Part shown: positions 18,258 to 25,714 of the stretch, in pieces
Numbering within the stretch: the stretch's first letter is position 1
Layout of the letters: every line of letters begins with the position of its first letter
Source: Gemmatimonadota bacterium
Lineage (GTDB): Bacteria; Gemmatimonadota; Gemmatimonadetes; Longimicrobiales; Gaopeijiaceae
Assembly: GCA_013002885.1 (NCBI GenBank)
Contig: JABDLS010000097.1
Coordinates: forward strand, 1-44,852
Length of the DNA stretch: 44,852 nt
Reading direction: 5' to 3'
Made by a program: the position numbers and the translations under genes
Notes under the pieces: generated by a model
Database searches by the model: none
Told to the model about the DNA's origin: nothing
What the model saw: the letters and a program-made list of their open reading frames with translations, nothing else

Positions 18258-20012
18258 TCACTCATCTCCTGCCCCAACAGAGGCGCCTGCGACGACAGGA
18301 CGATCTTCCTCGAAGAGCTGCCCCCCGCGCACCTCGAAGACGTGGTCCGCCACGGCGGTGATCGCCGGCTGGTGCGAGATCGCCACGATGGTCATGGTGG
18401 CAGACAGGTGCTGCAGCGCTTCGCAGACCGAGCGCTCGGTCTCCGGGTCCAGGGCGGTGGTAGCCTCGTCCAGGACCAGAAGGTCCGGCCGGGTGACGAG
18501 GGCCCGAGCGATGGAGATCCTCTGACGCTGACCCCCCGAGAGCTCGGTGCCTCGCTCGCCCACGACGTGATCCAGTCCGTCGGGCAACGCCCGCACGAAG
18601 TCCAGGGCACCGGCGGCCTCGAGCGCCCACTCGACGTCCTCCCGACTGACCCCCTCCGCCTCCAGAGCGACGTTTCGCAGGACCGTGTCGTGGAAGAGCA
18701 GCACCTCCTGGGGCACATACCCGATGTGGCGCCTCCACGCGATCCTCGCAGATCCCGTCAGTCGCATGTCGTCGATGAGGATCTCACCGGACGACGGCTC
18801 CAAGAGGCCCACCAGCAGGTCGACCAGGGTCGTCTTACCCGCACCCGAACCACCCACGAACGCGACGAGCGAACGGGCAGGAATCTCGAAGGTCAGGTTT
18901 CGAAGCACCGGCTCGGTCTCGTACGCGAAGCTGACGTCGCGGAACGATATGCGGTGCTCGAGGGGTGCGACGGAGCCGCCATCGTCGCGCGGTTCGGCAT
19001 GCTCCTCGGCGGCGTGCATCTTCTCGTGGATCGACCAATAGGCACTCTCGTTGACCGTCAGGTCCTGGTACCTGCTCTGGACGTTGGTCAGGGTAGTCAT
19101 CACTCGATAGAAGATGACCGCCGCCACCAGCACCGTCGTTGACGGGACGCTCGTGAATTGAATTGCCCCGTAGAGACCCACAGCCAGGACGAGGACGATC
19201 AGGGGCTCACGAAACGCGGTCAGCGACTGGGTGGCATGAACTGCGCGCCTCCGCGCGAGGTTGAATTCGTTGGCCTCGGCCTCGAGGAAGGGGAGGATCT
19301 GCCGCTCCCTCCCCATCGCTTTCACGGTCTTGATGCCAGGGATCAACTCCGTGACTCGTGCCACCAGGCTTCTCAGCACCCTCGTCTGGTCCTCTCCGGC
19401 CGATCGGCCCATGGTGACGAAGCCCTTCAGCGCGAAGAGCATGAGTGGCGACACGAAGATCGCGATGGCCACCACTTGCCACGCGACTGCGATGACCAGA
19501 AAGAGGTACACACCCGCCTGAATGACACCCGCCAGCACCTGGCACGCCGACCGATAGGCCTGTGAGGCGCGACCCGCCTCGGCGCTGATGGCGTTGGCGA
19601 AGTGCCCCGTGGGCTGGCGGGAGAAATAGCTCCACTCGACCGCCAACAGATGCCGTATGAGCCGCAGCCGCTGGTCGGTCTCGACCTGAGCCACAGCATA
19701 GCCGACCTGTCGGAACGCAAGCCACAGAAACGCCGACTTTACGGTCATGGCGAGGACAATGAGCGCCAGGAGGAACTCCAGGCGCGGCTCCAGCCCCACT
19801 CCTCCGAGGGCCGCCTGAACGGCTTGGGTGACGCCGGAGGCCTCGTCTGCGCCCGTTCCCATGGCCAACTCGAGAAGGGGGAAGAGAGTCACCAGACCGA
19901 TGCCCTCCGCGATTCCCGAGACAATCAGGAGGCTCACCATCAGAGCCGTGCGTTTCGGATAGGCGCGGAAGAAGGCGAGGATGAATCGGGCGGTCTTCGG
20001 ATCTATCAGCAT
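18258..20012 (-). CDS. ABC exporter, fused permease-ATPase (MsbA/PglK-like)
   Basis: A 584-residue half-transporter. The N-terminal 330 residues carry about six transmembrane helices beginning TALMVSLLIVSGIAEGIGLV. The ATPase domain (about 345-570) has Walker A VGGSGAGKTT, Q-loop YVPQE, signature ELSGGQRQR, Walker B LLVLDEATTALD and H-loop AISHQ, all intact. Exporters of this type flip lipids or lipid-linked oligosaccharides. No Wzx flippase is visible in the window, so this protein is a candidate for moving the lipid-linked repeat unit across the membrane, PglK fashion (inference). It is transcribed leftward with the FAD oxidoreductase and GT4; a 279-nt gap separates it from the next GT4 upstream. 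Confidence 0.9.
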   Translation of the reverse strand: MLIDPKTARFILAFFRAYPKRTALMVSLLIVSGIAEGIGLVTLFPLLELAMGTGADEASGVTQAVQAALGGVGLEPRLEFLLALIVLAMTVKSAFLWLAFRQVGYAVAQVETDQRLRLIRHLLAVEWSYFSRQPTGHFANAISAEAGRASQAYRSACQVLAGVIQAGVYLFLVIAVAWQVVAIAIFVSPLMLFALKGFVTMGRSAGEDQTRVLRSLVARVTELIPGIKTVKAMGRERQILPFLEAEANEFNLARRRAVHATQSLTAFREPLIVLVLAVGLYGAIQFTSVPSTTVLVAAVIFYRVMTTLTNVQSRYQDLTVNESAYWSIHEKMHAAEEHAEPRDDGGSVAPLEHRISFRDVSFAYETEPVLRNLTFEIPARSLVAFVGGSGAGKTTLVDLLVGLLEPSSGEILIDDMRLTGSARIAWRRHIGYVPQEVLLFHDTVLRNVALEAEGVSREDVEWALEAAGALDFVRALPDGLDHVVGERGTELSGGQRQRISIARALVTRPDLLVLDEATTALDPETERSVCEALQHLSATMTIVAISHQPAITAVADHVFEVRGGQLFEEDRPVVAGASVGAGDE

Positions 20013-20291
20013 CAGCGGGTGCGGTCTTTGAAGGTCATGAGCGAACCTGGCTCTTGAACGGGGTGGTACGCGGCAAGGAACGGGCTCCCTGCATCTTGCA
20101 CCCGGGCAGCGCTTCGATTCAAGGTAAACGTGCGCGACTACCGGATCGCTCTAGAAGCCCTGCGGCAGAGGGTTGGCGCCCAGACTGGTTCGCCTTCGAG
20201 GGCTCGAGTCAGATCAAGAGGGCGCTGTGCGTGGAGGCCCAGAGCGACGGCGAAAACTCCCTCCCGGGATTCGGCGCTTGTGGCTCGAGTA

Positions 20292-21530
20292 TCACGATGC
20301 GGCTCGGCTCTCGATGAGGTCTGAATATCGCTGGCGGACGGAAGCGCCCACTTGCGTCCACGAGTACTTTGCCTCGACCGTGGCTCGACCCTCGCGACCA
20401 AGTCTACCTCGCAGGTCAGCGTCATCGAGCACTCCAGCGACTGCAGCCGCAAACTGCTTTGGGTCATCTCTCACCAGAGCGTTCACTCCGTCGGTCACAT
20501 CCAAGCCCTCGCATCCCAGGGTGGTTGTGACGACTGCTCGACCCAACGCCCACGACTCGAGGATCTTGATCCGGGTACCTCCTCCGACCCGAATCGGGAT
20601 AACCGAGCAGCCGGTCGTCCCAAGATGCGGACGGACATCTTCCACTCTCCCCAGCGGCTCCACGCCCGGGACGGCCGCGAAAGAGCCCTGCTCTCCCGGC
20701 GCGTTCCGGCCGATCAGAGTCAAGGTCGCATCTGGATTCAGCCTTCGAACGCGCGGCCAGATGTCACTGAGAAGGTGCTCTACAGCGTCGCCGTTGGCGA
20801 AAAGGTAGGTCGGGCCCACGAACGTGACCGAGTTTGACCTCTCCGACTCGGGATCGGGAAGTGGGAAGGTCTCAAGGTCGACCGCATTGGGTGCCTCGCG
20901 GACTCGAGCGCTCGGGGCAACGTCAAGGATTCTCTTGGAGTCGAGTTCGGACATGGTGAGGTTCAAGTCGAACCTCGGACAGTACTCGGCTTCCACCCGC
21001 CGAACGAGCCCCGCTTGATGGCGAACGTATGCCGAGAGGACATGATTCTTCATCGTCTCGGCACGTCGACCGAGCAGATGAGATTCTACATCGTGATGAG
21101 TGCAAGCGACGGGCACTTCGCCGTAACGATCCCTCCAAAAGAACAGATCGAAAGTATCGAGGTGGATGAGATCCGGCGCGTCCTCAGTGGTGGCTTGATC
21201 CACTCTTCTCGTGAACTCTCGATCACTGTATTGGAAAACGCTGTATGCTTTACCTGTGACAAGGCTTCGCCCGTGATCCCAAAGGCGGCGTGTCCGGGAG
21301 TGCTCAGCCGGAAGTGGGACCGACGGAAACACCTTGTCCACATAGCCTGAGAGCCCCTTCTCGGCCTCGTCACGACTCCTTTGAGTCGGCTGGTGCCTCT
21401 TTCGCGAGAAGGCCACTAGCGACACGTCGAATCCCTTTTGAAGCTCTTTCAGAACGTGAAAGGACCGTTGGGTTCCTCCGCTTTCCGGCGGATATGGAAG
21501 CGCTTGCGACAGGAACAGTATTCGGGGCAT
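20292..21530 (-). CDS. GT4 family glycosyltransferase
   Basis: About 412 residues from ATG 21530, which begins PRILFLSQALPYPPESGGTQRSF, the nucleotide-domain start of many GT4 enzymes in exopolysaccharide and exosortase loci. An in-frame GTG 12 codons upstream is also possible. Later motifs are CTHHDVESHLLGRR, NLTMSELDSKRIL, TFVGPTYLFANGDAVEHLL and VGGGTRIKILESWALGRAVV, the last carrying the donor-site Glu. The product should add a sugar to the growing lipid-linked unit. It starts 17-53 nt after the polymerase gene, so the two are probably cotranscribed. By eye this gene and its two upstream neighbours are less GC-biased than the flanking blocks. Confidence 0.9.
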   Translation of the reverse strand: MPRILFLSQALPYPPESGGTQRSFHVLKELQKGFDVSLVAFSRKRHQPTQRSRDEAEKGLSGYVDKVFPSVPLPAEHSRTRRLWDHGRSLVTGKAYSVFQYSDREFTRRVDQATTEDAPDLIHLDTFDLFFWRDRYGEVPVACTHHDVESHLLGRRAETMKNHVLSAYVRHQAGLVRRVEAEYCPRFDLNLTMSELDSKRILDVAPSARVREAPNAVDLETFPLPDPESERSNSVTFVGPTYLFANGDAVEHLLSDIWPRVRRLNPDATLTLIGRNAPGEQGSFAAVPGVEPLGRVEDVRPHLGTTGCSVIPIRVGGGTRIKILESWALGRAVVTTTLGCEGLDVTDGVNALVRDDPKQFAAAVAGVLDDADLRGRLGREGRATVEAKYSWTQVGASVRQRYSDLIESRAAS

Positions 21531-21583
21531 CTGGTCGGGTTGGCGGAAGTTCCGAGGCGGTACCACCTCACGGAGGCGGGCTC

Positions 21584-23005
21584 TTAGGCCGAGCGGCTGT
21601 TTCGGACGTAGGTCCTGCGCATGGCGCGGCCGTTGTGGTGCAGCTCGGGCGCGAATCCCGAGCCACTCCGCATCATCCGATCGCGCCTGAGGCGCCGATC
21701 GACTGCGGCATGGACGCCGCAGTACAGCGCGCTCAGGAAATAGACTGGGTCCATGTAGGCGAACGACAGGAAGAACGCGGGAACTACGAACGCCACGTAG
21801 GCAGCGGGCATGTACATGGTGGATTCGTACAGGAATCGTTGCTCTGGGTCACCTCTCGCCCATCCCGCGGGCATGCGTCGGCGCAACCTCACCATGCCCA
21901 CCAGCCCGCCAAAGACCAGGAAGGACCAAAGGGTGAGGCCCACGATACCCATCTCCGCTCCCACCTGGACAAAAGAATTGTGGGCCGCCAGCCATTTTAT
22001 GCCCCTATCGGCGCTCTGGGTCATGGCGATGTCAGAGATCATTCCCTCTGCGCGAGGGAAATTACCTGCTCCGATACCGAAGACCGGATAATCCGCCATG
22101 TAGCCGAGCCCTCGCAACCAGATCTGCCTCCGGCCGGACTCGCTGCTCCAGTTGTAGTCGTCCTTTGGCTCCAGCATGGTACTCATCTGATTCCAGTATC
22201 CAGGCGGGGCCATCACTGCCATCCCGAGCCCAAGCGCCCCAACCACGAGCAACCGCTTCCGAAACGGGACGGTTCGCAGGAACCCGAGAAGAGCGATAGC
22301 CAATCCCGCCCCGCCCACGAACGCTCCCCTGGACCCAGACAGCGCGAGAGCAGCGCCTATGCTGAGAAGGAGCGCGGAGATGAGGACTTTTCCACGGCGG
22401 CGAACGGTCCCCATCAACCAGAGCGCCAACGGAACCGCCACAAGTAGCATGAGTCCCAAATCGTTGGCGTCGTAGGTGTAGAGATTGCTCAGCCGCATCA
22501 TTCCACCGTTCCCGCCGGAGAGCGCGAAGACGAAGAGCGCGTAGTAGACCAAAATCGCGGCCCCGATGACGTAGGCGAACACCATGAGACGCACCTGTGC
22601 CGCGCCGCGGAACGCGGCGATGAGCAACGCCGCCAATACCAGCGTCTTGGAGTACTCACTCAGAATGAACACCGCCGTAGCGCCAAGGGAGATACCGAAA
22701 GCGGCTGACAGGCAGGCGACAACGGCAAGACCGGCCATGACCTTCGTAGGCCAATAGCGGAACAACGCCTCCCAGCTGACGACCTTGGGATTCAGCAGTG
22801 CATAGCCAAAAGCTCCTGCCACCAGGAGCAGCGCCGGTCGCAGCGCCCCGAGGCCCAGATGAGCATGGATGCGACTGACCGTCAGCACGGTCAACGAAAA
22901 GAGAAAGATCTGAAAGGTGCCCTGACCACCCAAGAGAGCCCCGAACTCGGCGGACCGGCTCGGTGGAGTCCTCCTAGTTCGTTTCCGCGACCGTACTAAA
23001 CCCAT
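21584..23005 (-). CDS. O-antigen ligase / polysaccharide polymerase (Wzy_C family)
   Basis: A 473-residue polytopic protein with about 11-12 transmembrane helices. Diagnostic segments: ALSGSRGAFVGG (about 245), the loop SSESGRRQIWLRGLGYMADY, FGIGAGNFPRAEG, and KWLAAHNSFVQVGAEMG, where AHNSF with the preceding Arg and the following helix marks the O-antigen ligase/polymerase fold. It most probably joins repeat units on the periplasmic side, with the Wzz/BY-kinase protein setting length. The C-terminal tail (about 430-473) is very Arg-rich. It lies between a methyltransferase and a GT4 in the leftward run that starts behind a sigma-54 element at 25.5 kb. Ligase and polymerase cannot be separated by sequence; gene context favours polymerase. 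Confidence 0.85.
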   Translation of the reverse strand: MGLVRSRKRTRRTPPSRSAEFGALLGGQGTFQIFLFSLTVLTVSRIHAHLGLGALRPALLLVAGAFGYALLNPKVVSWEALFRYWPTKVMAGLAVVACLSAAFGISLGATAVFILSEYSKTLVLAALLIAAFRGAAQVRLMVFAYVIGAAILVYYALFVFALSGGNGGMMRLSNLYTYDANDLGLMLLVAVPLALWLMGTVRRRGKVLISALLLSIGAALALSGSRGAFVGGAGLAIALLGFLRTVPFRKRLLVVGALGLGMAVMAPPGYWNQMSTMLEPKDDYNWSSESGRRQIWLRGLGYMADYPVFGIGAGNFPRAEGMISDIAMTQSADRGIKWLAAHNSFVQVGAEMGIVGLTLWSFLVFGGLVGMVRLRRRMPAGWARGDPEQRFLYESTMYMPAAYVAFVVPAFFLSFAYMDPVYFLSALYCGVHAAVDRRLRRDRMMRSGSGFAPELHHNGRAMRRTYVRNSRSA

Positions 23006-23099
23006 CTTCGACCCGCGCTCAAGGAGTGCTGCTTCGCCCGCCCCCCTCCCCGCCCGCCCGAGAATTGGAAGTGTGCTGCCTGCAAGAGGCCGTCCTTAT

Positions 23100-23840
23100 T
23101 CACTGCTCTTTCACTCGTGCGATGACACTGACGAGGTACTCGCTGACACCCAGGAGGGCCTTCGCTCGCATCTTTAGGCTAGGTCCTCGCAGGTCATCGA
23201 GCCAGGCTCTTGAAAATGACCCGTGCTCCAGATGCAGCACGTCAAAGCCCGCTGCTCTGAGAAACGGCCGAACCCGAGATTGGGTGAACGTGTGAGGGTG
23301 TCCGGGATCGATTTGGAGTCGAGAGAGGGCCCGATGCATGTAATAACCTGGCCGAGACCGCACATTCACGGTCAGGTAGAGATACCCCCCTGGCTTGAGG
23401 GCGCGGCGAATGCCGAGCATCACCGCGTCCATATCCTGACAGTGATCGATGCAATTCTCGATGATGGCAAGATCATAGCACCCATCTTTGACTGGGAGAG
23501 CCTCACCGGAACCGGTCCGATAGGAGACATCGGGGCTGCGAGAGGCCACGAGGAGCGGTCTTCCCGAGTAGAAGTGCTCTAGAGGGTCGACCGCAACCTT
23601 GTGCACTCCGGGAAAGAAGCCAATGACACCTACGGGTCCGGATCCGACTTCTAAGACCCGCGCACTGCCGTCACTGACCTCAGGTGCGCCCGCCTCAGCG
23701 AGCATGCGGACGAGCTGATCACGCCGCCAACGGTAGCCGCCAAGACGATCCTGCCCTTGGGCCTCCACCTCGGTGGCGACGCGGTCCCAGTAGTCCTGTT
23801 CGTAGCGTTGTGCAGTCTTCCAGCGGTCGCTGGATACCAT
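23100..23840 (-). CDS. Class I SAM-dependent methyltransferase
   Basis: About 246 residues starting at ATG 23840 (MVSSDRWKTAQRYEQDYW). The frame is open further upstream but would then overlap the lipoprotein gene, and that extension lacks domain character. SAM-binding motif I is VLEVGSGPVGVIG; VAVDPLE gives the acidic residue of beta 2; CYDLAIIENCIDHCQD is motif II-like; ALKPGGYLYLTVN is motif III. This Methyltransf_11-type plan fits sugar O-methylation or a related polymer modification (inference). The FTQSRVRPFLRAAGF segment near the C-terminus is common in these enzymes. Cotranscribed leftward between the secreted lyase-like lipoprotein and the polymerase. Confidence 0.88.
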   Translation of the reverse strand: MVSSDRWKTAQRYEQDYWDRVATEVEAQGQDRLGGYRWRRDQLVRMLAEAGAPEVSDGSARVLEVGSGPVGVIGFFPGVHKVAVDPLEHFYSGRPLLVASRSPDVSYRTGSGEALPVKDGCYDLAIIENCIDHCQDMDAVMLGIRRALKPGGYLYLTVNVRSRPGYYMHRALSRLQIDPGHPHTFTQSRVRPFLRAAGFDVLHLEHGSFSRAWLDDLRGPSLKMRAKALLGVSEYLVSVIARVKEQ

Positions 23841-23908
23841 GCTCGACCTACTGTGGGAGCGGGAGGGAGTTCGGTACCCCACGGCTTCTGCCCAGGGCAA
23901 CGAACGTA

Positions 23909-25327
23909 CTAATTGCTTCCACTGATGTAGACGTGGCCGACGCGCAGCCACTGGTCACTCACCTTTTCGTCGCCGATGCCACCCCAGATCGCATCGAACT
24001 GGAAGGCGTCGAAGCCGTCTCCGCCACCCTCGCGGAAATATCCGACGTCCGAGTATTCGTGAGTGAGGACGCCATCGACCCAGACCTTCAGCGACCCGTT
24101 CTGCTGCCCCGGGGTGCTCCCAGTCAAGAGGAACTCGAGCTCGTGCCACCTACCACGTACCAGCCTTTCGCCCTCGACGTTGGGGCGAAATCGGAGAAAT
24201 GGTGTCGGCTCGGCGTGTTCCTGACCCTCCACCACTACATCGACCGGTCTATCATCAATCGTCCCGGCGCTGAAGAAGGTGCTCCAGCCTGCACGAATCG
24301 GCGGATCTTCATGATGAATGTACCAGACCTTGTTGGTTCTCGATTGGTGCCCTTGCCAGTTCGGGTCCATCTTGAACGTATGGTATAGATAGATCCTCCT
24401 ATACGAGGCATTAAACACCTCGATGCCTCTGTTGACCGACCCGCGACCGCCTGGCAATCCTTCGCGATAGTTGAACTGAACCACGCCTGAAGGTGAGTGA
24501 GGCGAATCGGAATCCGAGACGATCGTCGCTTTCCCGCCTGGGTCCCGGTCAAAATCATACGTCCAACCTTCCGTGAGGGACGTAAAAGACCGCTCCGTGA
24601 CCCTGGTCATTCCTGAAGGCTCGTGGGCACGAAAGAACCGACTTTGACTCCCCTCGGGGAGCGGGGGAGGTGGTCCAGGTAAGGCATCGGCTCGCTGGAT
24701 CGTCGTAGGTATCGTGGCCGAAAGTCCCTGAGCGATTGCGAAGATGTTCGCATTGCCCGGGCGCTTCCCCGTAACCAGACCTTCGTTCACGCTGGCCGTG
24801 CCGGGGGCATCGGAAAGCCAAGTGACCGTGCTCGGGACCGTGGGCTGGTCGAGCCGGTTGATCGCGCTCACCGTGAGTCTCGCGGTTCTCCCTGAGTCGA
24901 TGGTCAGGCCATCTTTCAACGATTGAGAGTTCGAAGCGGCGACGAGCCTTGTTTGAACACGAATGGTGTCAGCAACGACGACCGTGTCTACGGTAACCGT
25001 TGTGTCGACCGAGGTCGCCACGATGGTGTCAAGGGTGACCACCGTATCGACTACGAAGGTCGTATCGAACCCCTCGATTATCGTGTCCACAACCAAAACG
25101 CTATCGGGCACCGCGACCACGGTATCGGTCCGGACGACAATCACCGTATCGACGGGTCCAAAGGTGGTGTCGGGGTTCGTTAGCACGACGCTATCCATCT
25201 CGGCTCTGACATTGAGCGAGTCTGGTTTCTCTCCCAAGGCAAAGACCTGCGAGTCGGATGGGCTGCAAGCCATGACCGCTGCGGCGCCAAATGCGAGCAG
25301 CCGGTTGTTGAAGACTAGGTTACGCAC
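23909..25327 (-). CDS. Secreted lipoprotein: Asp-Thr-Val-rich stalk, Ig-like domain, lyase-like jelly roll
   Basis: A 472-residue lipoprotein with GTG start and lipobox AAAVMAC (16-22). Residues about 45-125 are a low-complexity stalk in which DTV, DTI and DTT recur about every 4-12 residues. Residues about 125-215 form a bacterial Ig-like (Big_2) domain (TARLTVSAINR, ASVNEGLVTGKRPGNANI). The C-terminal 230 residues look like a concanavalin-type beta jelly roll (IYLYHTFKMDPNW, RWHELEFLLTG, LKVWVDGVLTHEY), close in plan to polysaccharide-lyase or heparinase-like proteins. It may bind or trim the exported polymer at the cell surface; catalytic residues were not identified. It is the first gene after a near-perfect sigma-54 promoter element. 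Confidence 0.82.
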   Translation of the reverse strand: MRNLVFNNRLLAFGAAAVMACSPSDSQVFALGEKPDSLNVRAEMDSVVLTNPDTTFGPVDTVIVVRTDTVVAVPDSVLVVDTIIEGFDTTFVVDTVVTLDTIVATSVDTTVTVDTVVVADTIRVQTRLVAASNSQSLKDGLTIDSGRTARLTVSAINRLDQPTVPSTVTWLSDAPGTASVNEGLVTGKRPGNANIFAIAQGLSATIPTTIQRADALPGPPPPLPEGSQSRFFRAHEPSGMTRVTERSFTSLTEGWTYDFDRDPGGKATIVSDSDSPHSPSGVVQFNYREGLPGGRGSVNRGIEVFNASYRRIYLYHTFKMDPNWQGHQSRTNKVWYIHHEDPPIRAGWSTFFSAGTIDDRPVDVVVEGQEHAEPTPFLRFRPNVEGERLVRGRWHELEFLLTGSTPGQQNGSLKVWVDGVLTHEYSDVGYFREGGGDGFDAFQFDAIWGGIGDEKVSDQWLRVGHVYISGSN

Positions 25328-25353
25328 GAATCCTGGGTCAGGTCTGGGGGAGT

Positions 25354-25376
25354 GATCCTCGGCGTGCCAGAGGATC
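25354..25376. repeat. Perfect 7-bp inverted repeat in lipoprotein leader
   Basis: GATCCTC (25354-25360) and GAGGATC (25370-25376) flank a 9-nt loop. The repeat lies 27-49 nt upstream of the GTG at 25327, in the predicted leader. It could be an RNA hairpin affecting translation or a DNA operator; there is no U-tract, so it is not a terminator. Confidence 0.4.
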
Positions 25377-25461
25377 TTAAAGCTGCAACTATCTCGTTCA
25401 TGGTGTCAAACCGTTTCTCTCATAGCGTGGCCGTGAGCAGTTGGTGCCGGAGCGAGATACC

Positions 25462-25480
25462 GGGATGCTGTTGGCATCCC
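25462..25480 (-). promoter_or_regulatory. Stem-loop at the predicted 5' end of the lipoprotein transcript
   Basis: GGGATGC-caaca-GCATCCC (read on the minus strand) is a perfect 7-bp stem with a 5-nt loop. The sigma-54 element upstream predicts a start near 25480, which would place this hairpin at the very first transcribed bases. A 5'-terminal hairpin usually protects an mRNA from 5'-end-dependent decay (established for other mRNAs; inferred here). Confidence 0.45.
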
Positions 25481-25491
25481 CGCTTGTAACG

Positions 25492-25506
25492 GCAATAGCT
25501 GTGCCA
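25492..25506 (-). promoter_or_regulatory. Near-perfect sigma-54 (-24/-12) promoter
   Basis: Minus-strand TGGCACAGCTATTGC matches TGGCAC-N5-TTGC at every defined base, with exact GG-N10-GC spacing. The predicted start is about 25480, giving a roughly 150-nt leader before the lipoprotein GTG (25327). Methyltransferase, polymerase and GT4 genes follow in the same direction with short gaps, so this may drive the polymerase operon. Confidence 0.72.
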
Positions 25507-25714
25507 CGAGCGCCGCCGCCTCCCCGGCGATAGCGCTTCAACAATTCTCTGGCACTGAACGGTCGGTTCTTGCATAGTTTTTTTTGCGAGCATGCCCCTT
25601 TCCCGTGAGTCCGACCGGGTTGATCCGCTCAGCCGACAAGCAACTGCGCCCTCTGGAGGGGTAGACGCCCGGCTGTCCCATCGTGAGTCGGTTGACTCGA
25701 GCATTCGAGGTTAG

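Larger units (their letters stand above)
25328..25714. other. 387-nt divergent control region
   Basis: The gap separates the leftward lipoprotein-polymerase run from the rightward fusion gene. On the minus strand it holds a sigma-54 element (25492-25506) and two perfect inverted repeats (25462-25480 and 25354-25376). A run of eight T occurs at 25578-25585, behind only a weak 4-bp stem, so I do not call it a terminator. A 28-codon leftward frame (25315-25401) has no ribosome site. No other coding evidence. Confidence 0.55.

Noticed and set aside
25315-25401. 28-codon upstream ORF overlapping the lipoprotein start
   Set aside because: No ribosome site and no composition or motif support; overlap alone is expected by chance.
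25549-25574. TGGCAC followed by TTGCA as a rightward sigma-54 promoter for the fusion gene
   Set aside because: The halves are 14 nt apart instead of 5, so GG and GC are out of register.
25578-25585. T8 run as an intrinsic terminator
   Set aside because: Only a 4-bp stem precedes it and no gene on the plus strand ends upstream.
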